Assembly: GCA_045810625.1 (NCBI GenBank)
Contig: JBJMVQ010000022.1
Span: 1 to 52,126 of the forward strand
DNA from: JACQFZ01 sp045810625
GTDB lineage: Bacteria; Pseudomonadota; Gammaproteobacteria; Acidiferrobacterales; Sulfurifustaceae
Length of the DNA: 52,126 nt
Direction of reading: 5' to 3'
In this document: positions 42,726 through 52,126 of the stretch, one piece after another
Numbering within the stretch: position 1 is the stretch's first letter
Layout of the letters: the number at the start of each line of letters is the position of its first letter
The notes under the pieces: model-generated
Databases searched by the model: none
What the model was told of the DNA's origin: nothing
What the model saw: only the letters and a program-made list of their open reading frames with translations
Made by a program: the position numbers and the translations under genes

Positions 42726-43561
42726 CCGGCACGCTCCTTTCGGTGGAGAATCTCACGATGCGTTTCGGCGGTCTCACCGCCGTCGACGGGCTGTCGTTTG
42801 CGGCGAGCGAGGGCGCGGTGACCGCGATCATCGGACCGAACGGCGCAGGCAAGACCACGGTGTTCAATTGTTTGACCGGCTTCTACCGTCCAACCGCCGG
42901 ACGCCTGACGCTCCATCGCAACGGCGCCGCGCTGCCGCTCCAACGCCTGGCCGACTTTCGCATCGCGCGGGCCGGCGTCGTGCGCACGTTCCAGAACATT
43001 CGGTTGTTCCCGGCGATGTCGGTACTGGAGAACCTGATCGTCGCGCAGCACAACGAGCTGATGCGTGCCTCGCTCTACACGGTCGGAGGTTTGTTCGGGC
43101 TCAAGCGCTACCGCGTGGCGGAGCGGCGCGCCGTCGAGATCGCGCGCGACTGGCTCGCGCGCACCGGCCTGCTCGCTCGCGCTGACGATCCGGCGGGCAA
43201 TCTTCCGTACGGCGATCAGCGCCGGCTCGAGATCGCGCGCGCGATGTGCGCCCGGCCGGCGCTGCTCTGCCTGGACGAACCCGCCGCCGGGCTCAATCCG
43301 CGCGATTCCGCGGAGCTTGCGCGGCTGCTGCGCGAAATATGCGATCGCGAGCGCATCGGCATTCTCCTGATCGAGCACGATATGCAGGTGGTGATGCATA
43401 TTTCCGATCACGTGATCGTGCTCGACTACGGCCGCAAGATCGCGGAAGGGCCGCCGGAGACGGTGCGCCGCGATCCGGCGGTGATCAAAGCGTACCTCGG
43501 CGAAGCCGAGGAATTGCCGGCGGAGGTCGCGCGCGATCTGGGCGAGGAGCGACGCCCGTGA
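42722..43561 (+). CDS. livG: Branched-chain amino acid-type ABC ATPase LivG
   Basis: ATP-binding subunit of 279 residues. Walker A is GPNGAGKTT, then a Q-loop in RTFQNIRLFP; the signature is the LivG variant LPYGDQRRLEIARAM, and Walker B is LLCLDEPAAGLN. Start codon ATG overlaps the livM stop in an ATGA arrangement. The open frame extends 72 bp upstream inside livM; the family start is here. Confidence 0.95.
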   Translation: MTGTLLSVENLTMRFGGLTAVDGLSFAASEGAVTAIIGPNGAGKTTVFNCLTGFYRPTAGRLTLHRNGAALPLQRLADFRIARAGVVRTFQNIRLFPAMSVLENLIVAQHNELMRASLYTVGGLFGLKRYRVAERRAVEIARDWLARTGLLARADDPAGNLPYGDQRRLEIARAMCARPALLCLDEPAAGLNPRDSAELARLLREICDRERIGILLIEHDMQVVMHISDHVIVLDYGRKIAEGPPETVRRDPAVIKAYLGEAEELPAEVARDLGEERRP

Positions 43562-43612
43562 GCGCAGGCCGGCTCGCGTTCGATGCATTGCGGGTGAGCA
43601 CATCTAACGGAC

Positions 43613-43660
43613 GCCCCCACCCTAACCCTCCGCCGCGCCCGCGGGGGAGGGAGGGGGTGC
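43613..43660. repeat. GC-rich palindromic repeat between livG and livF
   Basis: GCCCCCACCCTAACCCTCC faces GGGGAGGGAGGGGGTGC around a GC-rich centre. It resembles the CCCTCTCCC-type repeats at other gene borders. It separates livG from livF by 115 bp, an unusually wide gap in an operon that is otherwise overlapping. Confidence 0.65.
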
Positions 43661-43676
43661 ATGTCGAACGATCGCC

Positions 43677-44417
<741 letters not shown>

Positions 44418-44638
44418 CGGTCCGAGCCCTCCCGCTATCAGAGCACTACCTCGCGTGCCGTAACTCACCCCGGGCCGCGTTTTACCGGGCGGCGAATGCG
44501 AGGTGCGCCGCGTAATTCGACTAAGGTCAACTCGGTACCACGCCGGGCGAAGCGGAGCTATACAATTTTCGAAGCGCGCCCGGCGCGATTTTCTGAGCGA
44601 TCGTGTCGATCTCGTGCCGGGCGACCATCGCCAGCGAT

Positions 44639-45226
44639 ATGTACCAACATTCCGGACAGCAGGAGTTGTTCAAAGTAGCGCAACGGCTACCGAACGGCCT
44701 CGTCTACGAGACGGATTTCCTCACCGACGCCGAAGAAACATCGCTGCTGGCGGAGATAAAAAATCTCCCGCTGCACGAAGCGCAATACAAGTCGTACACC
44801 GCGAAACGGCGGATCATGAGTTTCGGCGGCGAATACGACTTCGGGGCGAACAAACTTCTGCCCGGCTCGCCGCTGCCGGCATTCTTACTGCCGCTGCGCG
44901 ATAAAGTTGCCGCTTGGCTCGATATACCGGCGGCCGAGTTTGCGCACGGCCTTGTCACCGAGTATCGCGCGGGAACACGGCTCGGCTGGCATCGCGACGT
45001 CCCACAATTCGCGGTGATCGTCGGTATTTCGCTCGCCGGACCGTGCCGCATGCGCTTTCGTCCGTATCCGCCGAGGCCGAACAAAAAAGAGGGCGCGTTC
45101 GCGCTCGATCTCGAACCGCGCTCGGTTTACGTGATACGCGATGAGGCGCGCTGGGGCTGGCAGCACAGTATTCCAGCGACAAAGAACCTGCGGTATTCGA
45201 TCACGTTCCGAACTTATCGAAAGTAA
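44639..45226 (+). CDS. AlkB-like Fe(II)/2-oxoglutarate dioxygenase
   Basis: A 195-residue enzyme of the AlkB family, which removes alkyl groups from nucleic acids or proteins oxidatively. The metal ligands are His118 and Asp120 (GWHRD) with His176 (WQHSIP); the 2-oxoglutarate-binding Arg is Arg185 (LRYSITFR), with Arg191 next to it. The block DFGANKLLPGSPLP matches proteobacterial AlkB-like proteins. ATG at 44639 is chosen because the family begins near it; the open frame extends to a GTG at 44603. The ribosome-binding site is weak. Confidence 0.9.
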   Translation: MYQHSGQQELFKVAQRLPNGLVYETDFLTDAEETSLLAEIKNLPLHEAQYKSYTAKRRIMSFGGEYDFGANKLLPGSPLPAFLLPLRDKVAAWLDIPAAEFAHGLVTEYRAGTRLGWHRDVPQFAVIVGISLAGPCRMRFRPYPPRPNKKEGAFALDLEPRSVYVIRDEARWGWQHSIPATKNLRYSITFRTYRK

Positions 45227-45427
45227 CCGCGGCGTCTGACGTGTTCGTTCGTCAATGAACCGGCCAAGTTCAATGTATCGATGATGGAGCTGGTGCGAGC
45301 GGTCGTGGCGTGACGAGCGGTATCCAAGTTGCGGCTTGTCAGTGTGACAAGCACCCAGCGTCCGAGCGCGAATTGTTTTGTACCCGCGGTCGCTCCGGGC
45401 GGCAGGCCGCCACGAGACGGGCTCGGC

Positions 45428-46690
45428 TCATAGCAGCCATCGGCTCGCTATGTAGAGCAGCAAGCCTACCAGCCCGCCGACCACCGTTCCGTTTACGCGC
45501 ACGAACTGCAGATCGCGGCCGATCTGTAGCTCGATCTTGCGCGACGTCGCTTCCGTGTCCCACGCCGCGACGGTCTCGGCGATGAACGTTCCAACTTCGT
45601 CGCGGTACTGCTCGACGAAGCCGGTGACGACGTCGATCATCCAACGGTCGAGCTTCTGCATCAGCGCCGCGTCCGCGAGCACCGTGTGCCCGAGCGATTG
45701 CAGCCCGCGTGATATCTCGCGCATGCCGCCATCGTGGTCCTGCCGCTCGGCCGCGCCGATCAGCGCCCGCTTCGCATCCGCCCAGACCGACCGCAGGAAT
45801 CCGCGCAGGACCGGGTGATCGAGCGCCGCTTCTTTTAGCGCGTCGACGCGTGCTACGACGTCGGGCTCGTCCTGCAGCCGCGCGATCGTTCGTTCGACCG
45901 CTGCGTTCAGCCGCTTACGCAGCGGATGCTCGGGATTCGCGCTCACGTCATCGAGCGTGCGCTTGATGGCCGAGACGATCTTCACGTGGATCATCGCGTC
46001 GGCGACGGGCGGGAACCACCACGGCATTTCGGCGCGTACGCGATCGCGTATCAGCGCTTCGTTCTCGTCGACCAGGCGCGCCGCTTGGCGCAGCGCTTCG
46101 TCCAACAGCCGCTGATGCCGGCCGTCTTCGGTGACGTGCGTCAGCGCCTGGCTCAAGAACGGCGCGACCTGGATGTTGCGAACGCGATCGATCAAGGCGG
46201 TATCGATCAGCATCTGCACTTCGTCGTCTTTGAGAATCTGCGCGCCGCCGGCCAGGCTTCGCGTCGCCGTGCGCGCCAGACGGTTGGCATGCTCGGGCAC
46301 GATCATCCAGCGCACGACGCGCTCGACGACGTTGAGCGTCTTGAGGCGGGCGGCGATCACCTCCGGCGCGAGGAAATTGTGCTGCACGAACTCGCCCATG
46401 CTGCGGCCGATCCGATCCTTGTTTGCCGGCACGATGGCGGTATGGGGAATGGGAATGCCAAGCGGATGGCGAAAGAGGGCGGTGACCGCGAACCAGTCCG
46501 CCAAGCCGCCGACGATCGCGGCCTCCGCCGTCGCCCGGACATAACCCGCCCACGGATGCACGGCCTCGAAGAGGAGTGCGACGACGAAGATCAAGGCAAC
46601 GGCGGCGAGCAGCGCCGTCGCCCGGCGTTTCATTTGATCGAGTTGTCGCTGTTTCTCGGGGTCTTCCTCCGAGAGTGGGGCGGTGGCCAT
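45428..46690 (-). CDS. DUF445 family inner-membrane protein
   Basis: A 420-residue protein. The N-terminal part carries a membrane span (ATALLAAVALIFVVALLF, about 20-38) and the block AAIVGGLADWFAVTALFRHPLGIPIPHTAIVP, which marks DUF445. A long helical middle (about 100-390) is followed by a C-terminal span (TVVGGLVGLLLYIAS). The family is uncharacterised. The ATG at 46690 is the first family residue; upstream frame to 46792 is not conserved. Confidence 0.9.
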   Translation of the reverse strand: MATAPLSEEDPEKQRQLDQMKRRATALLAAVALIFVVALLFEAVHPWAGYVRATAEAAIVGGLADWFAVTALFRHPLGIPIPHTAIVPANKDRIGRSMGEFVQHNFLAPEVIAARLKTLNVVERVVRWMIVPEHANRLARTATRSLAGGAQILKDDEVQMLIDTALIDRVRNIQVAPFLSQALTHVTEDGRHQRLLDEALRQAARLVDENEALIRDRVRAEMPWWFPPVADAMIHVKIVSAIKRTLDDVSANPEHPLRKRLNAAVERTIARLQDEPDVVARVDALKEAALDHPVLRGFLRSVWADAKRALIGAAERQDHDGGMREISRGLQSLGHTVLADAALMQKLDRWMIDVVTGFVEQYRDEVGTFIAETVAAWDTEATSRKIELQIGRDLQFVRVNGTVVGGLVGLLLYIASRWLL

Positions 46691-47054
46691 CAGGGGACTA
46701 TAGCGAGGTCCGTACGGTCGTTCCCGACACAAACTGTATGAAAATCGGCCTTCCGGCGTCCTCGTGCTGGCACGCCCGAAACACGACTTCACGACCCATC
46801 AAGAAGGAGCCGCACGCACGCCGCGAGCGCTTCTCGCCACCCCGCGGCCGATAGCCCGCGCTCATCGAAATGGGGGCTGGCAAAATTTATCCTTGTACTA
46901 AGATTGGGGTATTACGAAAACGCGTTGGAATAGCAACCAACGCCTGGGACATACCGGCGAACGCCTTCGTCCTTGTCTACCGAGGTGCACGACTCTTGTT
47001 AGAACTTCCCCATACGGCCGACGCCGACCGGCGTCGCACTCCCGTCGTCATCTA
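46691..47054. other. Divergent promoter region
   Basis: About 364 bp between the divergent DUF445 gene and the surface operon. It contains a locally AT-rich part (46880-46920, CAAAATTTATCCTTGTACTA), suitable for a promoter. Short frames inside have no support. No operator can be named. Confidence 0.45.
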
Positions 47055-49037
47055 ATGTCCATGTGGCGCTGGCTGTCTCCTGCGATCCGTTTCGGGTTGA
47101 TCGTCGCCGCGATCAATGTCTTGGCCTTTGTCGCTCTCCGACTGGTATTCCTGCTCGTCTTTCATACGCTGGCATCGTCGGCAAGCTCGGGTGAGTTGCA
47201 GCGAGCTTTGTATGTCGGCCTGAAGCTCGATGTGCGCCTGGCGCTGCTGATCAGTGTCCCCTATCTGGTTCTGATTGCCATCCCGGCGTTGAACCCCATG
47301 CGCCGAACCATGGCGCGGCGAGGCTGGCTGCTGTATTTCGCCGTCGTCGAGGCGCTCGTGCTGCTGCTCTATGCCGTGGATGTCGGGCACTACGATTACG
47401 TGCGCGCGCGTCTCAATGCGAGCGTGCTCGAGCACCTGCGACCGGTCCGCGTGGCGATGCAGATGGTATGGGAAAGCTATCCGGTCGTATGGGGCTTGCT
47501 GGGGCTCGGCGCGCTCGCCGCCGCTTACTTTTACCTGGTGCGACACGTCGCGAACCGCGTGTTGTCGCAGCCGGCCGATTCTGCAATCTCCCGCCCGCGC
47601 AAAGTACTCGCCGTTACCCTGACGGCATTTCTTTGCCTCCTCGGCATCTACGGCAAGTGGTCGTGGTACCCGCTGCGCTGGAGCGATGCTTACTTCAGCG
47701 GGAACGAGTTCGTGTCCGCGCTCGCGCTAAACCCGGTGCTGTTTCTCATCGATACCACCGACAATCCCTCGCAGCCGTTTGACGTCGCCAAGGTGCGCGA
47801 GAACTATCCGCTGGTCGCCAACCTGCTCGGCGTGCAAAAACCCGACGCGCAGGCGTTGTCCTTCGCGCGCTACGTGAAGCCCGCACCGATTCCCGGACCG
47901 AAGCCGAATCTCGTCGTCATCCATCTCGAGTCGTTCGCCGCGTTCAAAGTGGGCGTGATGGGGAACCGGCTCAATGCCACGCCGAACTTCGATGCCATCG
48001 CGCGCGAAAGCCTGCTGTTCGACGATTTCTTCGTGCCGGCGGTGCCGACGGCCCGATCGGTGTTCACGATGGTTACCGGCATTCCGGATTACAACCCCGG
48101 AGACTCCAGCTCGCGCAATCCGCTGATCGTGCACCAGCACACGCTGATCAATGCGCTCACGGATTACGAGCATTTCTATTTTCTCGGAGGGAGCGCGTCT
48201 TGGGGGAACATCCGCGGGCTGCTCACGCAGAGCGTCGAGCGGCTGAACGTCTTCGAAGAAGGTGATTACGACGCAACGCCGGTCGATACGTGGGGCATCA
48301 CCGACCATGACCTGTTCCGTAAGGCGCATGAGGTCCTAAAGAAGCGTAGCGAGCCGTTCTTCGCGTTCATCCAAACGGCCGGCAACCATCGTCCGTTCAC
48401 GATACCGCCGACCAATCCGTATGGCTTCGAACGGGTCCAGATGGACGAGCGGCTCCTTCGCGCGAACGGCTTCGACAGCCTCGCGGCGTACAACGGTCTG
48501 CGGTTTCTCGATCATGCGATCGGCTACTTCTTCGAGCAGGCGCGCAAGGAACCTTATTTCAAGAACACGATTTTCGTGCTGTATGGCGATCACGGAAACC
48601 CGGCGGCGAACGACATTCCGTATCAGCGGCTCGGCCTGACGGGGTTTCACGTCCCGATGATCATTTATGCACCGGGACGTATCCGCCACGGGCGGCGCCT
48701 TAGCACGGTCGCAAGCCTCGTGGATTTGCTGCCGACGACGCTCAGCCTCATGGGCGTGCCGCACGTCAACAACACACTGGGGCGCGATCTGCTCGCGGCG
48801 CGGCCGGCGAGGGAACATTTGGCGCTGCTGCCCGAGGGCATACTGACGGACGAATTTCTGCTGCGGCTCGATCCGCGCGGCGCGCGGCTTTATCGATACC
48901 GCTCGACGACACCCACCAAGGACGTGAGCAGCGAGCAGCCGGAGAAAGTCGCGGAGCTACAGCGCCTGCGCGCAGCGTTGTACGAGACCTCGAAGTATCT
49001 ATTGCGCCACAACGCTCCGCGGCCGCACACGCAATGA
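47055..49037 (+). CDS. LTA-synthase-family sulfatase-fold phosphotransferase
   Basis: A 660-residue membrane enzyme. Five membrane spans occupy about residues 10-200; the periplasmic alkaline-phosphatase-fold domain starts near 285 with PNLVVIHLESF (metal-binding Glu). The catalytic Thr332 is in VPTARSVFTMVTG, and the metal pair is in LYGDHGNP near 512. Gram-positive members polymerise glycerol phosphate; Gram-negative ones add phosphoethanolamine or phosphoglycerol to lipid A or glucans. The linked gene suggests a glycan substrate, which is inference. The gene has no good ribosome-binding site; it starts the operon. Confidence 0.92.
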   Translation: MSMWRWLSPAIRFGLIVAAINVLAFVALRLVFLLVFHTLASSASSGELQRALYVGLKLDVRLALLISVPYLVLIAIPALNPMRRTMARRGWLLYFAVVEALVLLLYAVDVGHYDYVRARLNASVLEHLRPVRVAMQMVWESYPVVWGLLGLGALAAAYFYLVRHVANRVLSQPADSAISRPRKVLAVTLTAFLCLLGIYGKWSWYPLRWSDAYFSGNEFVSALALNPVLFLIDTTDNPSQPFDVAKVRENYPLVANLLGVQKPDAQALSFARYVKPAPIPGPKPNLVVIHLESFAAFKVGVMGNRLNATPNFDAIARESLLFDDFFVPAVPTARSVFTMVTGIPDYNPGDSSSRNPLIVHQHTLINALTDYEHFYFLGGSASWGNIRGLLTQSVERLNVFEEGDYDATPVDTWGITDHDLFRKAHEVLKKRSEPFFAFIQTAGNHRPFTIPPTNPYGFERVQMDERLLRANGFDSLAAYNGLRFLDHAIGYFFEQARKEPYFKNTIFVLYGDHGNPAANDIPYQRLGLTGFHVPMIIYAPGRIRHGRRLSTVASLVDLLPTTLSLMGVPHVNNTLGRDLLAARPAREHLALLPEGILTDEFLLRLDPRGARLYRYRSTTPTKDVSSEQPEKVAELQRLRAALYETSKYLLRHNAPRPHTQ

Positions 49038-49092
49038 TGCGCGCCCGGAAGTCGGCACTCGCAGATTTCGTTTTGCTGCTATAAGACTCTCT

Positions 49093-50259
49093 ATGCGCGC
49101 AGCAACTAATTCCCGAGCGTTCCGATTGGGCTTGCTGTTGGCCGTCATCGGCGCCTTTGCTTCTCTGTATGCTCGATTCGCCGCCGTCGATCGCGACGCG
49201 GGGTTTGCCGTCGTCGCGCGATCCGCTCCGCTGGCAACCGACAGTGCGCCTCGGTACGAGAACCGATTTGCATCGCATGGCCAACGCAAGTCGGTGCACA
49301 GTGCGACTGCGCTGGCGGTTCGGGACGGGATACGCGGTTTCTGGTATAGCGGCACCGTTGAAGGCGCGTCGGATACGGTGATCGCGACGGCGCTCTATTC
49401 AACGAAAGAGGCGACCTGGAGCGACGAACAGACGGTTCTCACACGCGAGTTCACGCAGCAGCACCTGCACCGTTACATTCGTAAGCTCGGCAATCCGGTG
49501 GTCGTGCGCGACGCGCGCGATCGACTCTGGCTCTTCTACGTCAGCGCTTCGGTTGGCGGATGGTCCGGCAGCTCCATCAACGTCGTGATATCGGACGACG
49601 AGGGATACAGCTGGAGCGCGCCGCGTCGCCTCGTCACGTCGCCGTTTTTCAACATCAGCACGCTCGTCAAAGGCCGGCCGTTCGTCTTCGCCGACGGCTC
49701 GATCGGCCTTCCGGTGTACCACGAGTTCATCGGAAAGTTCGGCGAGATCCTGCGTCTGGACCTGGAAGGCAGGGTCATTGCCAAGACGCGTCTATCCTGG
49801 GGACGCCACGCTCTGCAGCCGGTAATCGTGACGGAGTCGGCGACGGAGGCGGTCGGTTTCATGCGCTATTGCGGCAAGGACGCGGGCCGCGTGCTCATGA
49901 TCTCCACGCGCGACGCCGGCAAGACATGGAGTGAACCGGTAAAGCTGACACTGCCGAATCCGAACGCCGCGATCGACGCCGTGGCATTGGACGACCATCG
50001 TCTGCTCCTCGTCTTCAACAATCGCGCAAGCGACCGCGACGACTTGTCGCTCGCTTTCTCGCCTGACAAAGGACTCACGTGGAAGGCGGTTCACGCGTTC
50101 CACACGCTCGCGGCTACACCCGACGGCCGTCGCGCGGAACAGTCCTATCCGTGGATCGTGGACGATCGGCATGGTCGGTTTCATCTGCTTTACACGTGGG
50201 CGCGTCAGCGTATCGAACACGTCGAATTCAATACCCGCTGGGTGAACGAGCAGCTGTGA
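49093..50259 (+). CDS. Membrane-anchored sialidase-fold (BNR/Asp-box) protein
   Basis: A 388-residue protein. An N-terminal signal anchor (about 10-28, LGLLLAVIGAFASLYA) is followed by a beta-propeller. Three Asp boxes are visible: SDDEGYSWS near 166, TRDAGKTWS near 271 and SPDKGLTWK near 322. The pattern is that of the BNR_2 group, which includes sialidases and other glycosidases; the canonical catalytic Arg triad cannot be assigned with certainty. It begins 55 bp after the phosphotransferase, and its stop overlaps the next start. Confidence 0.88.
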   Translation: MRAATNSRAFRLGLLLAVIGAFASLYARFAAVDRDAGFAVVARSAPLATDSAPRYENRFASHGQRKSVHSATALAVRDGIRGFWYSGTVEGASDTVIATALYSTKEATWSDEQTVLTREFTQQHLHRYIRKLGNPVVVRDARDRLWLFYVSASVGGWSGSSINVVISDDEGYSWSAPRRLVTSPFFNISTLVKGRPFVFADGSIGLPVYHEFIGKFGEILRLDLEGRVIAKTRLSWGRHALQPVIVTESATEAVGFMRYCGKDAGRVLMISTRDAGKTWSEPVKLTLPNPNAAIDAVALDDHRLLLVFNNRASDRDDLSLAFSPDKGLTWKAVHAFHTLAATPDGRRAEQSYPWIVDDRHGRFHLLYTWARQRIEHVEFNTRWVNEQL

Positions 50260-50870
50260 GTGCGCTGCACGTCGCTTCCGGATTTGCCGGGCTCGCATTA
50301 CTGGCGTCGGCCGTCGTGTGCCGCTTGGTGCGCCGGCTACGCCTGCCGTGGGCGGCGCGGGCAGCGATCGCGATCGCGGCGGGCGCGCTCATTTTCGTGC
50401 CGGCTGGCGATCTGTTGCTCGTGGAGTACGCGCGCGGCGTGCTCGGCGATCTCAGCATTACCGGGCAGGTGCTGCTTGTCGCATACGTAGCGTCCTATGT
50501 CTCCGGCCGCAGTCTGATCGATGAGCGGAACATCAACACCGTTATGTTCGCGATTGTGGGAGCGGCACTGCTGCTTTACCCATTGGCGCTTGGCCTCACG
50601 TATTTCGATCCCTACGCGCTCGGCTATCGATCCACCTATTTCGCTACTGCGCTGCTGTTCGGCACCCTGATGTCGTGGTACGCGGGCCGTCACTGGCTCG
50701 TCGTATGCGTTGTGCTCGCGCTCGCATGCTATACCTTGCGAGTCCTCGAATCGGACAATGTCTGGGATTATCTGATCGATCCGTTGACGGCGATCTACGC
50801 GCTCGGCTGGACGCTCAACCTGTTCGCCGTCTCGATTGCTCGAAGGCGCCGCACACCGCAGCCGTCCTAG
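50256..50870 (+). CDS. Hypothetical small multi-span membrane protein
   Basis: A 204-residue protein that starts at GTG 50256, overlapping the TGA of the sialidase-fold gene (GTGA). Five or six membrane spans are visible, for example LLASAVVCRLV, ITGQVLLVAYVASYV, VMFAIVGAALLLYPLALGL, and YFATALLFGTLMSWYAG. A conserved-looking LTYFDPYALGYRSTY loop lies near 112-126. No family recognised. The coupling to the sialidase-fold gene suggests it acts with it at the envelope. Confidence 0.8.
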   Translation: MSALHVASGFAGLALLASAVVCRLVRRLRLPWAARAAIAIAAGALIFVPAGDLLLVEYARGVLGDLSITGQVLLVAYVASYVSGRSLIDERNINTVMFAIVGAALLLYPLALGLTYFDPYALGYRSTYFATALLFGTLMSWYAGRHWLVVCVVLALACYTLRVLESDNVWDYLIDPLTAIYALGWTLNLFAVSIARRRRTPQPS

Positions 50871-51118
50871 CGATGTAACTTCAGTACACGTCTCTGTGGT
50901 TGGCTCAGTCCTTCGATGGCAAAAATTAGGATTTCGGACCGATCCGCCATCTGAAGCAAGCAGGACGGCACCGCCCGGACGAGACAACACCTGTTTTAGA
51001 ACAATCGTGCGGCGCTGGCTGATCACCGGCGCTCGACTAGACTCAGTCAGGTGGTTTCAAGGCGAAGATTGAACGCTCGCTGAATTCACTTTCCGAACAA
51101 TTCCAAAGGGGTCTAAGC

Positions 51119-51742
51119 GTGCATGGTCTCGGCAAGAAGGTCCTTTCCGTGCTGGTGTTCGTGGCTGCGTTCGTCGTCGTGAAGTACGGCTTCGATGCGT
51201 ATCAGCGGTACAAAACGCAAGCGAACGTCGAAGCGTCGATGGCGAAGCTCAAGGCGGACGGCGTGAAGAACAATCCGAACCTGCCGGTTTCGGAAGCGAT
51301 GGGGCGGGAAGCCGTGGCAAAGACGAGCGAACAGTTGAGCGCCGAGGGAGACGAGAAAACGCGTCGCGCACGCGCGGCCAGCTCGTACTTCGGCTTCTAT
51401 CTCGTCAACACGCGCACGCGGCCGGAGTTTTGTCGGCAGCAGAACGTCGACATTACGCCTTTTGTCTCCGCCTTTGAACGCGAGCACAAGGCCGAATCGG
51501 CACAAGCCCGCGCCGCGCTCGCGGCGGTCGACACGGACGAGAACCAGCTCTTCGGTCTGGTCGAGAAACAGCTGAAGCAGGTGATCGTGCAAGACATGAA
51601 CGACATCGCTGCGAGCAACAAGGTGTCGGTGCGCGAGGCGTGCCAGATGATCGCGAGCAATGGAGAAACGGTCGCGGCCGAAATGCACATCTCGAAAGTT
51701 CAGCCGGCCGTTTACCGCACACTGACGACGGGACGGCCGTAG
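51119..51742 (+). CDS. Membrane-anchored protein of unknown function
   Basis: A 207-residue protein. A GTG start at 51119 has AAAGGGG nine bases upstream. Residues 1-26 form a signal anchor (VLSVLVFVAAFVVVKYGF), then a long, mostly helical, charged region (EQLSAEGDEKTRRARAA) with one CysCys-poor patch (FCRQQN, CQMIA). No domain recognised. It may be a periplasmic adaptor. A strong terminator follows at 51763. Confidence 0.75.
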   Translation: MHGLGKKVLSVLVFVAAFVVVKYGFDAYQRYKTQANVEASMAKLKADGVKNNPNLPVSEAMGREAVAKTSEQLSAEGDEKTRRARAASSYFGFYLVNTRTRPEFCRQQNVDITPFVSAFEREHKAESAQARAALAAVDTDENQLFGLVEKQLKQVIVQDMNDIAASNKVSVREACQMIASNGETVAAEMHISKVQPAVYRTLTTGRP

Positions 51743-51762
51743 TCGCTTCGCCGTCGTACTCG

Positions 51763-51791
51763 ACCCGCCGAGTCGGTTCGGCGGGTTTTTT
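51763..51791 (+). terminator. Rho-independent terminator
   Basis: A perfect 9-bp stem, ACCCGCCGA (51763-51771) with TCGGCGGGT (51778-51786), a 6-base loop, and a run of T immediately after. It lies 20 bp downstream of the gene at 51119. Confidence 0.9.
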
Positions 51792-51839
51792 ATTGCTGGC
51801 GCCGTCGTGTCCATCAGCCCAATCGAACGGAAGTAAGAG

Positions 51840-51968
51840 GGTCGTGCGCATGGCGCACGCTACGCTTACTTGTTGGCGCGCCGGCGCTTCTTATTAGATG
51901 CGCTGCGTTACCGGCGCGCGCTTACGACGTGTCGGTGCTGGGGGACGCAGATCCGTCTGTCGTCCCCG
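51840..51968. repeat. Two palindromes between the terminator and the right-edge gene
   Basis: GTGCGC-ATG-GCGCAC (51843-51857) is a perfect palindrome of a common intergenic repeat type. A bulged hairpin, GGGGACGCAGA with TCTGTCGTCCCC (51941-51968), lies just downstream of the partial minus-strand gene and may end its transcript, although no T tract follows. Confidence 0.5.
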
Positions 51969-51981
51969 ATTTGTCCTTTGA

Positions 51982-52126
51982 TCAAGCCTTATTCGGGTTG
52001 ATCAAATACTTTTCACCGGTCCCGAACTTGGCGTACCCGGCGATCGTATCGAGCTGCAGCGCTTCGGCGAGCGAAATCTCTTTCGTGTAATGACTCGCAA
52101 ACGTGGTTTTCAATTCGGCCACCACG
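51982..52126 (-). CDS. C-terminal end of a minus-strand protein, 5' part outside window
   Basis: The last 47 codons and stop of a gene read from the right edge: VVAELKTTFASHYTKEISLA and so on, ending GEKYLINPNKA. The codon composition and absence of stops support coding. I do not recognise the family from this fragment. Confidence 0.65.
   Translation of the reverse strand, partial: VVAELKTTFASHYTKEISLAEALQLDTIAGYAKFGTGEKYLINPNKA

Noticed and set aside
49093..50870. Phage tail-spike or prophage genes
   Set aside because: The propeller protein has a signal anchor and lies in an envelope operon; no phage structural, integrase or lysis genes are nearby.

Overview
The window is about 52 kb of high-GC chromosomal DNA from a Gram-negative proteobacterium. 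Sec/Tat signals, lipoproteins with lipoboxes, LivHMGF- and Dpp-type transporters, a SlyB-like glycine-zipper lipoprotein, DksA/TraR-type proteins, and intergenic palindromes resembling those known from beta- and gammaproteobacteria all fit a betaproteobacterium-like host. This placement is inference; no rRNA or tRNA is present to test it. I see no prophage, CRISPR array or transposase. Genes fill most of the sequence, mainly as short operons separated by palindromic repeats.

Layout. 1-2018: 3' part of a secreted subtilase, followed 6 bp later by a lipoprotein that is little more than a subtilase-type propeptide. 2049-4392: DUF899 protein, SDR dehydrogenase, and a Ser/Gly/Thr-rich lipoprotein with its own terminator. 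4610-12110: probable operon of a feruloyl-CoA-synthase-like ligase and a complete Dpp/Opp-type ABC importer, ended by a MITE-like palindromic element. 12326-18402: sirtuin, aldo/keto reductase, DUF202 protein, HSL-type esterase, APH-fold kinase-like protein, patatin phospholipase, DUF2905 protein. 18532-25512: SlyB-like lipoprotein, a 1189-residue fusion of a GltD-type flavoprotein and a PyrK-like ferredoxin reductase, a PNPOx-fold protein, GST, and a divergent LysR regulator. 25513-31252: moaC and moeA (molybdopterin synthesis), a frameshifted small membrane gene, an MFS permease, a DksA/TraR-like protein lacking half its zinc ligands, and a GlcD-type FAD oxidase. 31558-37512: two consecutive GGDEF-EAL proteins. 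37734-45226: Tat-exported dienelactone hydrolase, Mug glycosylase overlapping a class II aldolase, livHMGF without a binding protein, and an AlkB-like dioxygenase. 45428-52126: DUF445 protein; a three-gene cell-surface operon (LTA-synthase-like phosphotransferase, membrane-anchored sialidase-fold protein, small membrane protein); a membrane-anchored unknown with a strong terminator; and the C-terminus of a minus-strand gene.

The genes suggest a metabolically versatile soil or water bacterium that imports and CoA-activates organic acids, takes up branched-chain amino acids or similar amides, makes molybdoenzymes, and uses c-di-GMP signalling. The most unusual items are the subtilase with its free-standing lipoprotein propeptide, the phosphotransferase/sialidase-fold/membrane-protein operon, the GltD-PyrK fusion whose gene carries three in-frame copies of a genomic repeat, the MITE-like element on the last codons of the importer operon, and the frameshifted small membrane gene.
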